Program-made: the position numbers and the translations under genes
The notes under the pieces: model-generated
Databases searched by the model: none
Seen by the model: only the letters and a program-made list of their open reading frames with translations
Told to the model about the DNA's origin: nothing
Shown here: in pieces, positions 56,271 through 64,000 of the stretch
Layout of the letters: each line of letters begins with the position of its first letter
How positions within the stretch are numbered: position 1 is the stretch's first letter
Origin: Sulfuriroseicoccus oceanibius
GTDB taxonomy: Bacteria > Verrucomicrobiota > Verrucomicrobiia > Verrucomicrobiales > SLCJ01
Assembly (NCBI RefSeq): GCF_010681825.2
Contig: NZ_CP066776.1
Coordinates: 2,728,001 to 2,792,000, forward strand
Direction of reading: 5' to 3'
Length of the DNA: 64,000 nt

Positions 56271-59200
56271 GCAAAAAGATCGAACTCACACGCATCCACG
56301 CGATCAACTGGTTTGGCTACCAGGATGTCTTCGACATCTCGGGCAACTTGCTGATCGCCGGCATCACGGGCTCCGGCAAGTCGATCCTGATGGACTTGAT
56401 GCAGCTGGTGCTCATCGGCGACCAGAAGTCGAAGTACAACCAGTCGGCCACCGGCAAGGCATCGTCGCGTACGTTGAAAAGCTACTGCCTCGGCGACACC
56501 AAGGACGAGATCGAGGGCGTGCCCCAGTACATGCGCAACGAAGGCGCCACGACTTACGTCGCGCTCGAGTTCACCTGGCCGGATGGACAACGCAAGGAAA
56601 CCTGGGGACTTCGCATTGAGTTCGACAGCGCGGCCCAGAACCAACCGTCACGCCGCCATGGGTTCTGGCTCCAGGGCGCGATGACCAAGGACGACTGGAT
56701 CGACGCCTTCGACTATCCATTGGACTACGCCGAGTTCCGCGACCTCACTCACGAGCGTGGGGGCCGTGTGTTCGACACCATGGAAGCCTACCGCCGTGAG
56801 ATGGCGCTGCCAGGGCACCTGAACTTCGACCGCGAAACGCTCGACTATTTGTTGCCGGCGGCAATGTCGTTCACCTTCCTCGACAACTTCAACCGCTTTT
56901 GCCGTAACTACGTACTGCCACCGGATGAAATCCGCATCCAGGAAGTCCGCGATAGTTACCACGCATTCCTCAGTCTTCGTCACGAGCTGGCCGCACTCAA
57001 CCAACAGCTCGATCTGTTGGAGCGGATCCACAAGGATTACCAAACCCATCACCAGTCGCAGATCGACCGCGACCTCTACGCCGACATCAGCCGGGAGCTC
57101 GCCGTCGAGGACCTGCGCGAACAAGTGCAGGAACTGGAAGAGGAAATCGAAGAACTCCAACAACAGGCCGAGGAGGAAACCCGACGCGAAAGCGAGCTCG
57201 AAGAACAACTCGGCGCCAACCGCGGCCGCCGCGATTTGCTGCGCGATGCCATCAACGCCACCGACGAAGGCCAACTCTACCGCCACCTCAAGGACGAAAG
57301 TCGCGAGCTGGTTCGCCGCATCGCCGAACTCTCGGAAGCCGGTCGCAATGTCTCGGAAGCCCGCGAGCTGCGCTGCCGCATGATTGAGAAGTGGATGAAC
57401 CAACTGGGCCAAGCCGGCATCAAGCTGCCCACCCCATTGGTCAAATCCGTGCAGAAGCAAATGAAGGCGGTGAATGGCGACGACCTCGACCAACTGCCAC
57501 AAAACCTCGAACTGCTCGCCGATGCCGTGCGCGACCTCCACGACGCCTCGAAAGACGCGGAAGTCCCACTGCGAGAGGACGCGGAGAAGAAGATCAACAA
57601 GATCAAGGCGCTGACCAACCGCCTCGAAGCACTGGAAAGCGGCAAGCTCAACCACCGCACCGCTCTGCTCGATGCGATCAACATGTCCCTCCCCCGCCGC
57701 CGCAATGGCGATCCCGCCGCGTTCGCGCTGCGCGAACTGTGCGAGGTGAAGGACGAACGCTGGCGCCCTGCGCTGGAGGTAGCGTTCACCCGTAAGTTCG
57801 CCGTCGTGACCGAGCCTGAGAACTACGGCTACGCCGAATCGATCTACCGCGAGATGAAGGCGGCGGCTCCAGGCGAGTCGTTGATCAACCCAATGCAAGC
57901 GCTGGAGCTCAACGCCACTCGCAGGAGCGGGTCGTTGGCGGAGAAGCTGGAGTGCGCGCACCCGGTCGCCCAATCGATTGTCGACCATTTGTTCGGCCGC
58001 ATCATCTGCGTGGAAGATGCCCGCGACCTGACGAAGCACGACGCAGCCATCCTGCCGGACGGGTTCTCGTACCGCAAACCATTCGCCGAGCGACGCGCCC
58101 ACTACGACAAGATCCCGTGCATCGGTGGTCGTGGATTGGAACAACAACGCGAAACCCTGACCAAGGAACGCACGCAGCTGCGCCGCGAACTCGAGCGCTT
58201 GCAACCGCTCGCCAACCTGCTCAACGAAGCGGAGCAGCTCTTCCGCAGCCAGCGCCTCGACTCGCCGAGCCTCGGTGCCCAATTGGCGGACTTACAAAAG
58301 CTGCACGAACTCGAACAACGCCGAGCCGCGGTGGTCGAGCAGTTGGGAACCATCGAGGTCGCGGACTTCGAAGCGAAGGATCAGGAGTTGCGCGAGATCG
58401 AGCTCCAGATCGATCAGGCGGAACAGGAACTCAAAGACCTGCGCAAGAGCGACCTCAAGATGCAGATTGGCGGGTGCCAACGCAGCCTCGACGACGCGAG
58501 CGAAAAGCTCGAACGCGCCGACACCGAGCTCAAGCGCTTCCGCGCCGAGGGGCCGAACCTGCGCGATCATCAAACGCGTCGCGCCGAGCTCTACAAAGAA
58601 CTCACCCACGAGTACCCGGTCACCGACGTGGCCTGCTCGCAGGCCGAGCGCTTCGAACGCAAGTGCGCCGAGCGCGCAATCACCGCACGCAGCGAATTGG
58701 TCGAAGCTCGCAAGGAACTCGCCCGCGACTTCCCCGCATACAATGAGTTCTCTCCGGAAGACCCAGGCAACGGACCGTGGGACGAACGCCTCACGCGCAT
58801 CGCCAACAGCGATATCCCAGCCTACGAAAACAAGGCCAAGCGCGAGGAAAAGAACTGGCAGGAAATCTTCCGCAAGCAGGTGTTGGTCAAATTGCGCAGC
58901 GCTCTGATGCGCGTCGATATGACCTTGAAGCTCCTCAACAAAGAGCTCAAGAAGCCTATCGGCCACCACGTCTATCAGATCCGCAAAAAGCGCAACCCGG
59001 ACTACGCCACCTACCAACAGTTGGTCGACAACTCGGCACTCGCCGATGAGGGGGGATTGTTCTTCGACACGATCGACAGCGAGACCAAGGACGAAGTGGA
59101 ACGCATCTTCAACCTGCTCGTCGACGACCCGAATAACACCGAAGCGCTCAACTTCCTCGATTACCGCAATTACTACGACTACGACATGTCGGTGGTCGAC

Positions 59201-59614
59201 ACCCGCGATCCGGATGCCCGCGAAACCTCAGTGGACAAACAAAGCGGAAAGTTCAGTGGCGGTGAGAACCAGAGCCCGTATTTCATTGCGATCCTGGCCT
59301 GCTACCTGCGCGCGTATCACCGCTACGAACGCGGGTCGAACAACCCAAGCATTGGACTGGTGCCAATCGATGAAGCCTTCTCGAAGCTCTCCGGCGAACG
59401 GATCCGCGACTGTATCGAAGCACTCAAATCACTTGAGCTGCAAGGCGCGTTCTCGATGTCGTCAGGCAACATTCCTTACGCCATCGACCTCTGCGACCAG
59501 ACCATGGTCGTCTCGAAACGCGAAACCACCAAGCAACGCAAGACATTCATCCGCAACATCGCAGTGTCGCTCACCCGCGCAGACGCCCGCAAGCGACTGA
59601 TGGGGGGAAGCTAA
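56267..59614 (+). CDS. jetC: JetC, SMC-like ATPase of Wadjet/MksB type
   Basis: The 1115-residue protein has an N-terminal ATPase half with Walker A GITGSGKS (residues 32-39). Two long coiled coils (about 230-480 and 640-860) flank a hinge-like region. The C-terminal half has the ABC signature SGGENQSPY (residues 997-1005) and Walker B LVPIDEAF (Asp1035, Glu1036). This is the MukB/MksB-type layout. The complex JetA-JetB-JetC extrudes DNA loops; in Wadjet it hands circular DNA to the nuclease JetD. No jetD gene follows: the next gene, 1.38 kb on, is pyrD. Confidence 0.9.
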   Translation: MSKKIELTRIHAINWFGYQDVFDISGNLLIAGITGSGKSILMDLMQLVLIGDQKSKYNQSATGKASSRTLKSYCLGDTKDEIEGVPQYMRNEGATTYVALEFTWPDGQRKETWGLRIEFDSAAQNQPSRRHGFWLQGAMTKDDWIDAFDYPLDYAEFRDLTHERGGRVFDTMEAYRREMALPGHLNFDRETLDYLLPAAMSFTFLDNFNRFCRNYVLPPDEIRIQEVRDSYHAFLSLRHELAALNQQLDLLERIHKDYQTHHQSQIDRDLYADISRELAVEDLREQVQELEEEIEELQQQAEEETRRESELEEQLGANRGRRDLLRDAINATDEGQLYRHLKDESRELVRRIAELSEAGRNVSEARELRCRMIEKWMNQLGQAGIKLPTPLVKSVQKQMKAVNGDDLDQLPQNLELLADAVRDLHDASKDAEVPLREDAEKKINKIKALTNRLEALESGKLNHRTALLDAINMSLPRRRNGDPAAFALRELCEVKDERWRPALEVAFTRKFAVVTEPENYGYAESIYREMKAAAPGESLINPMQALELNATRRSGSLAEKLECAHPVAQSIVDHLFGRIICVEDARDLTKHDAAILPDGFSYRKPFAERRAHYDKIPCIGGRGLEQQRETLTKERTQLRRELERLQPLANLLNEAEQLFRSQRLDSPSLGAQLADLQKLHELEQRRAAVVEQLGTIEVADFEAKDQELREIELQIDQAEQELKDLRKSDLKMQIGGCQRSLDDASEKLERADTELKRFRAEGPNLRDHQTRRAELYKELTHEYPVTDVACSQAERFERKCAERAITARSELVEARKELARDFPAYNEFSPEDPGNGPWDERLTRIANSDIPAYENKAKREEKNWQEIFRKQVLVKLRSALMRVDMTLKLLNKELKKPIGHHVYQIRKKRNPDYATYQQLVDNSALADEGGLFFDTIDSETKDEVERIFNLLVDDPNNTEALNFLDYRNYYDYDMSVVDTRDPDARETSVDKQSGKFSGGENQSPYFIAILACYLRAYHRYERGSNNPSIGLVPIDEAFSKLSGERIRDCIEALKSLELQGAFSMSSGNIPYAIDLCDQTMVVSKRETTKQRKTFIRNIAVSLTRADARKRLMGGS

Positions 59615-59721
59615 GTTTGCAGGGTTGCAGGGATCGTTCATCGAGACCGACCACGAAACGCACATCCCTCAATGCCCGGCCCCATCCTTTTTTCAGATGG
59701 GCCGGGACGCTGTTTCGCCGA

Positions 59722-59813
59722 CGGATAAACCGCACCTTCGGCGCGAATGTTGTTCTTGCTCCGGTCCAGAGGTTGAAACCTCTGGCTAACCGGTAATCCA
59801 TCGCTCCGCGATG
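59722..59813 (-). repeat. Three-hairpin dispersed repeat, reverse copy
   Basis: GATAAACCGCACCTTCGGCG, CCAGAGGTTGAAACCTCTGG, CTAACCGG and ATCGCTCCGCGAT. Confidence 0.85.
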
Positions 59814-59939
59814 CCGCCGGACCCACCGCCAAACGCGGATCCCTTCGGACCGCCGGATTGTACCCGGCCATCCAAACCACTCCGTGCGCAGCGAGCTGAC
59901 TTTCGCCTACCCTCAGCGCCCGGGCCTCCGGCTTCCCAC

Positions 59940-59993
59940 TTCGTTATCTTTATCCTTGTCCAAATCCTACTCGGAGCGAATGCGATAAAGAAT
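59940..59993. repeat. GAT-hexamer array
   Basis: GTTATCTTTATCCTTGTCCA followed by AATCCTACTCGGAGCGAATG and CGATAAAG. It is six-base periodic on the reverse strand (GATNNN units). Confidence 0.7.
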
Positions 59994-60106
59994 GGCGTCC
60001 GCTACACGAGAGAAATTCCGATACCGATAGCGAGACGGAGACCGTCGTACGCGCAATGACGCATCAACGCCGCGCTCAGCTCTCCGCCCACCATCAGCGT
60101 TCCCTA

Positions 60107-60200
60107 CCCGTCGCAGCGCGACGCTTTACCGGCTAGCCTGCGGTTTTAACCGCAGGTGGAATCCGTAAATCAAGGCATCGTCCCGCAAGGGACGGTTTAC
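60107..60200 (+). repeat. Three-hairpin dispersed repeat, forward copy
   Basis: GTCGCAGCGCGACG, TTTACCGGCTAGCC, CCTGCGGTTTTAACCGCAGG and GTCCCGCAAGGGAC in order. Confidence 0.85.
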
Positions 60201-60222
60201 CCTGTCAGCGACATCTCGCCAG

Positions 60223-60314
60223 CCGATAAACCGCACCTTCGGCGCGATCGCTCCTCGGTCCCCACTCCAGAGGTTAAAACCTCTGGCTAACCGGTAACCC
60301 ATCGCTCCGCGATG
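60223..60314 (-). repeat. Three-hairpin dispersed repeat, reverse copy
   Basis: GATAAACCGCACCTTCGGCG, CCAGAGGTTAAAACCTCTGG, CTAACCGG and ATCGCTCCGCGAT. It pairs with the forward copy at 60107 as an inverted repeat. Confidence 0.85.
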
Positions 60315-60436
60315 CAGCCGCGCGTACCGCACAATCTGGATCCCGCCGGATTGTACCCGGCCATCAAAACCACGCCGAGCGCAGCGAGCTGACTTTCATC
60401 TGCCCACAGCGCGCACGCTCCACGCCATCTGCCCTC

Positions 60437-60548
60437 CGCGTGCTCATTATCCAAATCCGAATCGGAACGAATGCGGTGTAGAAAGGCGTCCACCGCACGC
60501 GGAGGCATTTCGATACCGATATCGATGAGGATATCGATATCGAGCCGG
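60437..60548. repeat. GAT-hexamer array
   Basis: CATTATCCAAATCCGAATCG opens the array; ACCGATATCGATGAGGATAT and CGATATCGAG close it. The flanks resemble those of the 59940 array. Confidence 0.75.
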
Positions 60549-60611
60549 CATACAGACAATCACGCGTGACCCAAGCCCACGTGCCACCTCCGCAAACCGC
60601 TCCCTGCAAGG

Positions 60612-60662
60612 GAGCCGCAACACAGCCCAGGGTGAACGGAGCCTCCGGCGACGTCACCCTGG
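60612..60662. repeat. CCCAGGGT hairpin repeat, copy 2
   Basis: CAGCCCAGGGTGAACGGAGC, CTCCGGCGACG, CACCCTGGG form an imperfect hairpin. Confidence 0.7.
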
Positions 60663-60727
60663 GAATACCGGCCAGAGATACAATCGCATCCTGCAGGGGT
60701 GCTGGAGACCGCCGCTCTAGAGGGGCA

Positions 60728-60866
60728 ATGCGGATAAAGATAAAGAACCCGATAAGGACAAAGATCTCCGGCGGCCTGCAATGATCCTTCATTCGCAGCT
60801 GCCCGGAACCGCGCTCCTTATCGTTATCCTCATCCAAATCCTTATCGGAGCGGATGCGATCAGGAC
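60728..60866. repeat. Two opposed GAT-hexamer arrays before pyrD
   Basis: GATAAAGATAAAGAACCCGA (from about 60733) runs on the plus strand and CTTATCGTTATCCTCATCCA (from about 60817) on the minus strand. The right array ends in AATCCTTATCGGAGCGGATG, as in the related arrays. Confidence 0.75.
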
Positions 60867-60994
60867 GACCCCTCCTCACAATTGTGCGGCGTTCCATGGT
60901 TCCGGCGGGGCGAAGACGAGCACACGCGCAAACTTTACTAGCATCGTGCGGTCGCCCCGATACATTGACCGCAAGACCATACCCACGCACGATC

Positions 60995-62050
60995 ATGTCC
61001 GACCTTTCTTTTGGCGCCATTGCCGCACTTTCCGCCAAGCTCTACCCTTTTTCCCGCAAGCAGCTCTTCAAGATGGATGCGGAGGACGCGCACCATTTCT
61101 CGATGAAGATGCTCAGCTCCCTGCAAAGCGTCGGTCTGACGGGCAATGCCACGCCTCCCGGCAAACCGGTGAAGTGCATGGGTCTCACGTTCCCCAACGC
61201 GGTAGGTCTTGGCGCAGGTCTCGACAAAGACGGCGTAGCGATCGACGCACTCGGTGGGCTCGGCTTTGGCGCGATCGAAATCGGCACACTCACACCGAAG
61301 CCCCAGCCTGGTAATGACGCGCCGCGTTTGTTCCGCATCATCGAAGCGGAAGGCATCATCAACCGCATGGGCTTTAACAACGACGGCATCGACGCCGCGC
61401 TCCCACGCGCCCGCGCCCGCCGCTACAAGGGCATCCTCGGCATCAACATCGGCAAAAACAAAGTCACGCCGAACGAAAACGCCGTGGACGATTACCTCTA
61501 CTGCTTCCGCGCCGCTGCCGACACCGCGGACTACATCACGGTGAACTTCTCGTCGCCCAACACCCCGGGCCTGCGCGACCTCCAATCCGCCGAGGCATTG
61601 ACTTCGCTGCTCGCTCCACTCAAGGACGAGCAAAAGAAGATCGCCGACAAAACCGGCAAGTACACGCCGATTGCCGTCAAGATCGCTCCGGACCTGGACG
61701 ACGATCAACTCGCCTCGATGGCCAAGGTTTTCAAAGACGTCGACATCGACTGCGTGATCGCCACCAACACGACCATCTCCCGCGACACCGTCGAGGGCAT
61801 GCCGCACGCCAGCGAAACGGGCGGACTCTCCGGCGCCCCGGTGCGTGACCTCAGCACCGCGATCATCCGCAAGCTGCGCGACCGCCTGGACCCGGAAATC
61901 CCGATCATCGGCGTGGGTGGCATCACCCGTCCGGAAGACGCGGTAGAGAAGATCCAGGCAGGCGCTGCAATGGTTCAGATCTACAGCGGATTCATCTTCA
62001 AAGGGCCAAAGCTGATCCAGGACAGCGTCCGCGCACTGGCGAATCTGTAG
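60995..62050 (+). CDS. pyrD: Dihydroorotate dehydrogenase, quinone-dependent (class 2)
   Basis: The ATG at 60995 (MSDLSFGAIAALSAKLYPFS) gives 351 residues, the usual class 2 length. The N-terminal helical extension (residues 1-45) is the membrane- and quinone-binding part. The barrel carries NAVGLGAGLDKDG, RMGFNNDGIDAAL and VNFSSPNTPGLRDLQ with the catalytic-base serine of class 2 enzymes, then VKIAPDLDDD and IGVGGITRPEDA for FMN binding. It oxidises dihydroorotate to orotate in pyrimidine synthesis. An upstream frame extension from 60854 runs through a repeat and is rejected. Confidence 0.94.
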   Translation: MSDLSFGAIAALSAKLYPFSRKQLFKMDAEDAHHFSMKMLSSLQSVGLTGNATPPGKPVKCMGLTFPNAVGLGAGLDKDGVAIDALGGLGFGAIEIGTLTPKPQPGNDAPRLFRIIEAEGIINRMGFNNDGIDAALPRARARRYKGILGINIGKNKVTPNENAVDDYLYCFRAAADTADYITVNFSSPNTPGLRDLQSAEALTSLLAPLKDEQKKIADKTGKYTPIAVKIAPDLDDDQLASMAKVFKDVDIDCVIATNTTISRDTVEGMPHASETGGLSGAPVRDLSTAIIRKLRDRLDPEIPIIGVGGITRPEDAVEKIQAGAAMVQIYSGFIFKGPKLIQDSVRALANL

Positions 62051-62158
62051 CACGGAGACGGATCTGATTTTTAGACAGGATTCACAAGAGGGACGTGGTT
62101 AAATGTTCATCACGCCTGGGTCTGAAAACTTCAAACCAGTAAACCAGAACACTTCATC

Positions 62159-62812
62159 ATGAGCGAAATGGACCTTTCCGACTACCGCCGCGAGTACCTC
62201 AAAGGCGGACTACACGAAGACGAAATGCCTGCCGATCCATTCGAGCAGTTTGCGTTCTGGTTCAAGCAAGCGACCGACGCCGACTATCCGGAGCCGAACG
62301 CGATGTCACTGGCGACAGCGGACGCGAATGGCCGCCCGTCGTTGCGCACGGTCTTGCTGAAGTATTTCGACACCAACGGCTTTGTGTTTTTCACCAACTA
62401 CACCAGCCGCAAGGCAAAGGAGATCGAGCAGAACGCGCAGGTCTCGTTGCTTTTCCCATGGGTCACGCTGGAGCGCCAGGTCATCGTCGTCGGGCGTGCG
62501 GAAAAGATTTCCACCGCGGAATCGCTGAAGTACTTCTCGAGCCGGCCGCGCAGCAGCCAGTTGGGAGCGTGGGTATCGGCTCAGAGTCAGGCCATCCCGA
62601 CGCGGAAGTTCCTCGAAATGAAGCTGGCTGAGATCGGGCGTAAGTTCAAAGAAGGCAAAGTGCCGCTGCCCGACTTCTGGGGCGGCTACCGCGTGGTTCC
62701 GGAAGAGATCGAATTCTGGCAAGGCGGAGCGGCCCGCCTCCATGACCGCTTTCAATACACCCGCGAATCGACTGAGACCAACGACTGGTCAATCCAGCGC
62801 TTGTCGCCATGA
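62159..62812 (+). CDS. pdxH: Pyridoxamine 5'-phosphate oxidase
   Basis: The 217-residue protein matches PdxH over its full length: MSEMDLSDYRREYLKGGL, NAMSLATADANGRPSLRTVL, FVFFTNYTSRKAKEIEQN and the C-terminal FWGGYRVVPEEIEFWQGG with RLHDRF. It uses FMN and oxygen to make pyridoxal 5'-phosphate from the pyridoxine or pyridoxamine form. It lies 108 bp downstream of pyrD in the same direction; a shared transcript is possible. Confidence 0.95.
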   Translation: MSEMDLSDYRREYLKGGLHEDEMPADPFEQFAFWFKQATDADYPEPNAMSLATADANGRPSLRTVLLKYFDTNGFVFFTNYTSRKAKEIEQNAQVSLLFPWVTLERQVIVVGRAEKISTAESLKYFSSRPRSSQLGAWVSAQSQAIPTRKFLEMKLAEIGRKFKEGKVPLPDFWGGYRVVPEEIEFWQGGAARLHDRFQYTRESTETNDWSIQRLSP

Positions 62813-62857
62813 TCGGCACGATTGCCGCCCCTAGCACACCCAAGATTTCACAATCCC

Positions 62858-63208
62858 ATGAGTGACCAACAGAGCAACAATACCCCGGAACCGATGAAGT
62901 ACGGACTCCTCGGGGAAGACGACATGCCATTCGAAGAAAAAGTCGCAAAGTACACCGGCGAGGTCGATTGGAGCTACCTCGAGCCCCACTACAAAAACGA
63001 GGCGCTGTTATGGGTCGATCCATCCTTGGAACTCAAGGACGTAGCCAAGGCTCTGGGCGACGACGACACCGAAACCGTCGCCAACTGGCTCGGCAATGGC
63101 GATCTGGTGAAGATCGGTAGCCTCCATGCCATGCAGTGGGAAGGCACCGATGAAAAGTTCACCGCACTCGTGGTGACTCCCTTCGTTCTGATGCAGCAGA
63201 AGAGGTAA
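62858..63208 (+). CDS. DUF2288-family protein
   Basis: The ATG at 62858 (MSDQQSNNT) gives 116 residues. The segment EVDWSYLEPHYKNEALLWVD with SLELKDVAKALGDDDTETVA matches the DUF2288 family (conserved W-x-x-L-x-P-H and the V-D-P-S-L element). The family has no assigned function. It lies 45 bp after pdxH, so co-transcription with pdxH is likely. Confidence 0.78.
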   Translation: MSDQQSNNTPEPMKYGLLGEDDMPFEEKVAKYTGEVDWSYLEPHYKNEALLWVDPSLELKDVAKALGDDDTETVANWLGNGDLVKIGSLHAMQWEGTDEKFTALVVTPFVLMQQKR

Positions 63209-63266
63209 CGGGCACTGAATCAAGCGACAACGTCGCCACGATCTCGCTAAAAGCGAGTCTCATAAC

Positions 63267-63305
63267 AGCCTGGGGTCAGCGAGCCTCCGGCGAGCGCCAC
63301 CCCAG
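63267..63305. repeat. CCCAGGGT hairpin repeat, copy 3
   Basis: CAGCCTGGGGTCAGCGAGCC followed by TCCGGCGAGCGCCACCCCAG. The arms GGGGT/ACCCC pair, with changes on both sides relative to the other copies. Confidence 0.65.
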
Positions 63306-63423
63306 GGTACGCCCGCCCCCATTCTCTCGGCCGAGCGTGCGGTTCCGCCAAAGCGCAGCTCCCCGCCCGATGGCCGCTCTCAACACGGCAAGACACCATG
63401 ATGCAGTGCCATTCGAGACGAGC

Positions 63424-64000
63424 CTAATTCTCCTCGATCGCAATCGACTCCACCTCCACATCGTCATGCAGCAAGCGCGGGGCGAGCTCTTGCCAATGCG
63501 CCACATCGCCTGTGGTAAAAACGCGCAACCCGCCTCGGGACGGAGACACAACCAACAAGCCCTCGCCTTCCAGCCTGCGCTGAACCTGACGCGCCACGGC
63601 GGCTCCGGTGTCGATCACATCGGCCGCATCGCCGGCTGCAGCTTCAATCAACGGGCGCAAGAACGGATAGTGCGTGCAGCCAAGCACCAACACGTCCACC
63701 CCTTCCTCCAGCATCGGATCCACATACGAGCGCACCACGGTCACCGCGCGTTCGCCAACCAACTCGCCGGCTTCCACCAACTCGACAAACTCCGGACACG
63801 GCTTGGTGATCACCCGCACCTTGTCCGCGTGATGATCCAGCAATCGGTGAAACTTCTCCCCCCGGATCGACGCCTCGGTGGCAAACACACCGACCACCCC
63901 CGAACTCGTCCGCTCAACCGCCGGTCGCACGCCCGGCTCCATCCCGACAATCGGCAACGGATACGCCACACGCAATGCTTCCACTGCGGCAATCGTCGCC
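63424..64000 (-). CDS. murI: Glutamate racemase, C-terminal part (5' end outside window)
   Basis: The frame enters from the right edge and is open through ATIAAVEALR to the stop at 63424. It contains PIVGMEPGVRPA, VGVFATEASIRGEKF and the second catalytic cysteine in LVLGCTHYPFLRPLIE, all typical of MurI, which makes D-glutamate for peptidoglycan. The N-terminal part with the first cysteine lies beyond the window. The C-terminal 60 residues are longer than usual and end in an acidic tail. Confidence 0.92.
   Translation of the reverse strand, partial: ATIAAVEALRVAYPLPIVGMEPGVRPAVERTSSGVVGVFATEASIRGEKFHRLLDHHADKVRVITKPCPEFVELVEAGELVGERAVTVVRSYVDPMLEEGVDVLVLGCTHYPFLRPLIEAAAGDAADVIDTGAAVARQVQRRLEGEGLLVVSPSRGGLRVFTTGDVAHWQELAPRLLHDDVEVESIAIEEN

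Larger units (their letters stand above)
59615..60994. other. Repeat-filled spacer where jetD would be expected
   Basis: The 1380-bp gap contains two reverse (59722, 60223) and one forward (60107) three-hairpin repeats, two CCGCCGGATTGTACCCGGCC blocks (59849, 60344 areas), four GAT-hexamer arrays and a CCCAGGGT hairpin. I find no frame that resembles JetD (DUF3322/DUF2220) or any other protein. A jetD remnant is not visible either. Confidence 0.75.

Noticed and set aside
56648-58282. 544-codon open frame antisense to jetC
   Set aside because: The jetC coiled coil gives long antisense frames; no independent coding sign.

Overview
The window looks like a chromosomal segment of a Verrucomicrobiota bacterium. 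Three things point there: a 51-residue gene of the small basic protein family restricted to Chlamydiae and Verrucomicrobia (9468-9623), many genes whose starts lack an obvious Shine-Dalgarno sequence, and a typical mix of SulP, TonB-receptor, GH31-dockerin and HrpA genes with repeat-rich spacers. No rRNA, tRNA or CRISPR array was seen.

Positions 1-7059 are an integron gene-cassette array read leftwards on the minus strand. Eleven attC recombination sites of two families (about 106 and 125 bp) separate twelve mostly unknown small cassettes: a barstar-type inhibitor, a TPR lipoprotein, small membrane or secreted proteins and orphans. Each cassette carries its own matched pair of 7-bp core sites. 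That pairing fixes every cassette boundary and places the array's 5' end at 7058/7059. No integron integrase follows; the next genes are housekeeping, so the array appears to lack its own integrase.

Positions 7060-29100 hold mostly core genes: an Fe-S assembly cluster (redox-disulfide/rhodanese protein, NifU-like scaffold, SufT), the small basic protein, a pseudouridine synthase, a PAS-SpoIIE phosphatase, a TPR protein, a SulP-STAS transporter, RppH, a PDZ protein, a FecA-like TonB receptor, a 2-hydroxyacid dehydrogenase and the helicase HrpA. A REP-associated tyrosine transposase (RAYT, 28544-29095) lies between two 184-bp elements whose ends are inverted REP palindromes. Further copies lie upstream and downstream of hrpA.

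Positions 29850-53320 contain a large secreted GH31 enzyme ending in dockerin and cohesin-like modules, two overlapping Kef-type K+/H+ antiporter genes divergent from the fused glutathione synthesis gene gshF, an SpmA-SpmB fusion, a toxin-antitoxin pair, a SWIM-SNF2 helicase, ParA without ParB, and SecA.

Positions 54151-59614 form a tightly coupled jetA-jetB-jetC operon (Wadjet/MksFEB-type SMC complex) with no jetD nuclease gene beside it. It is embedded in spacers packed with dispersed hairpin repeats and GAT-hexamer repeats. pyrD, pdxH, a DUF2288 gene and the 3' part of murI close the window. The most notable material is the integrase-less cassette array, the RAYT/REPIN family, the jetABC operon without jetD, and several undescribed repeat families.
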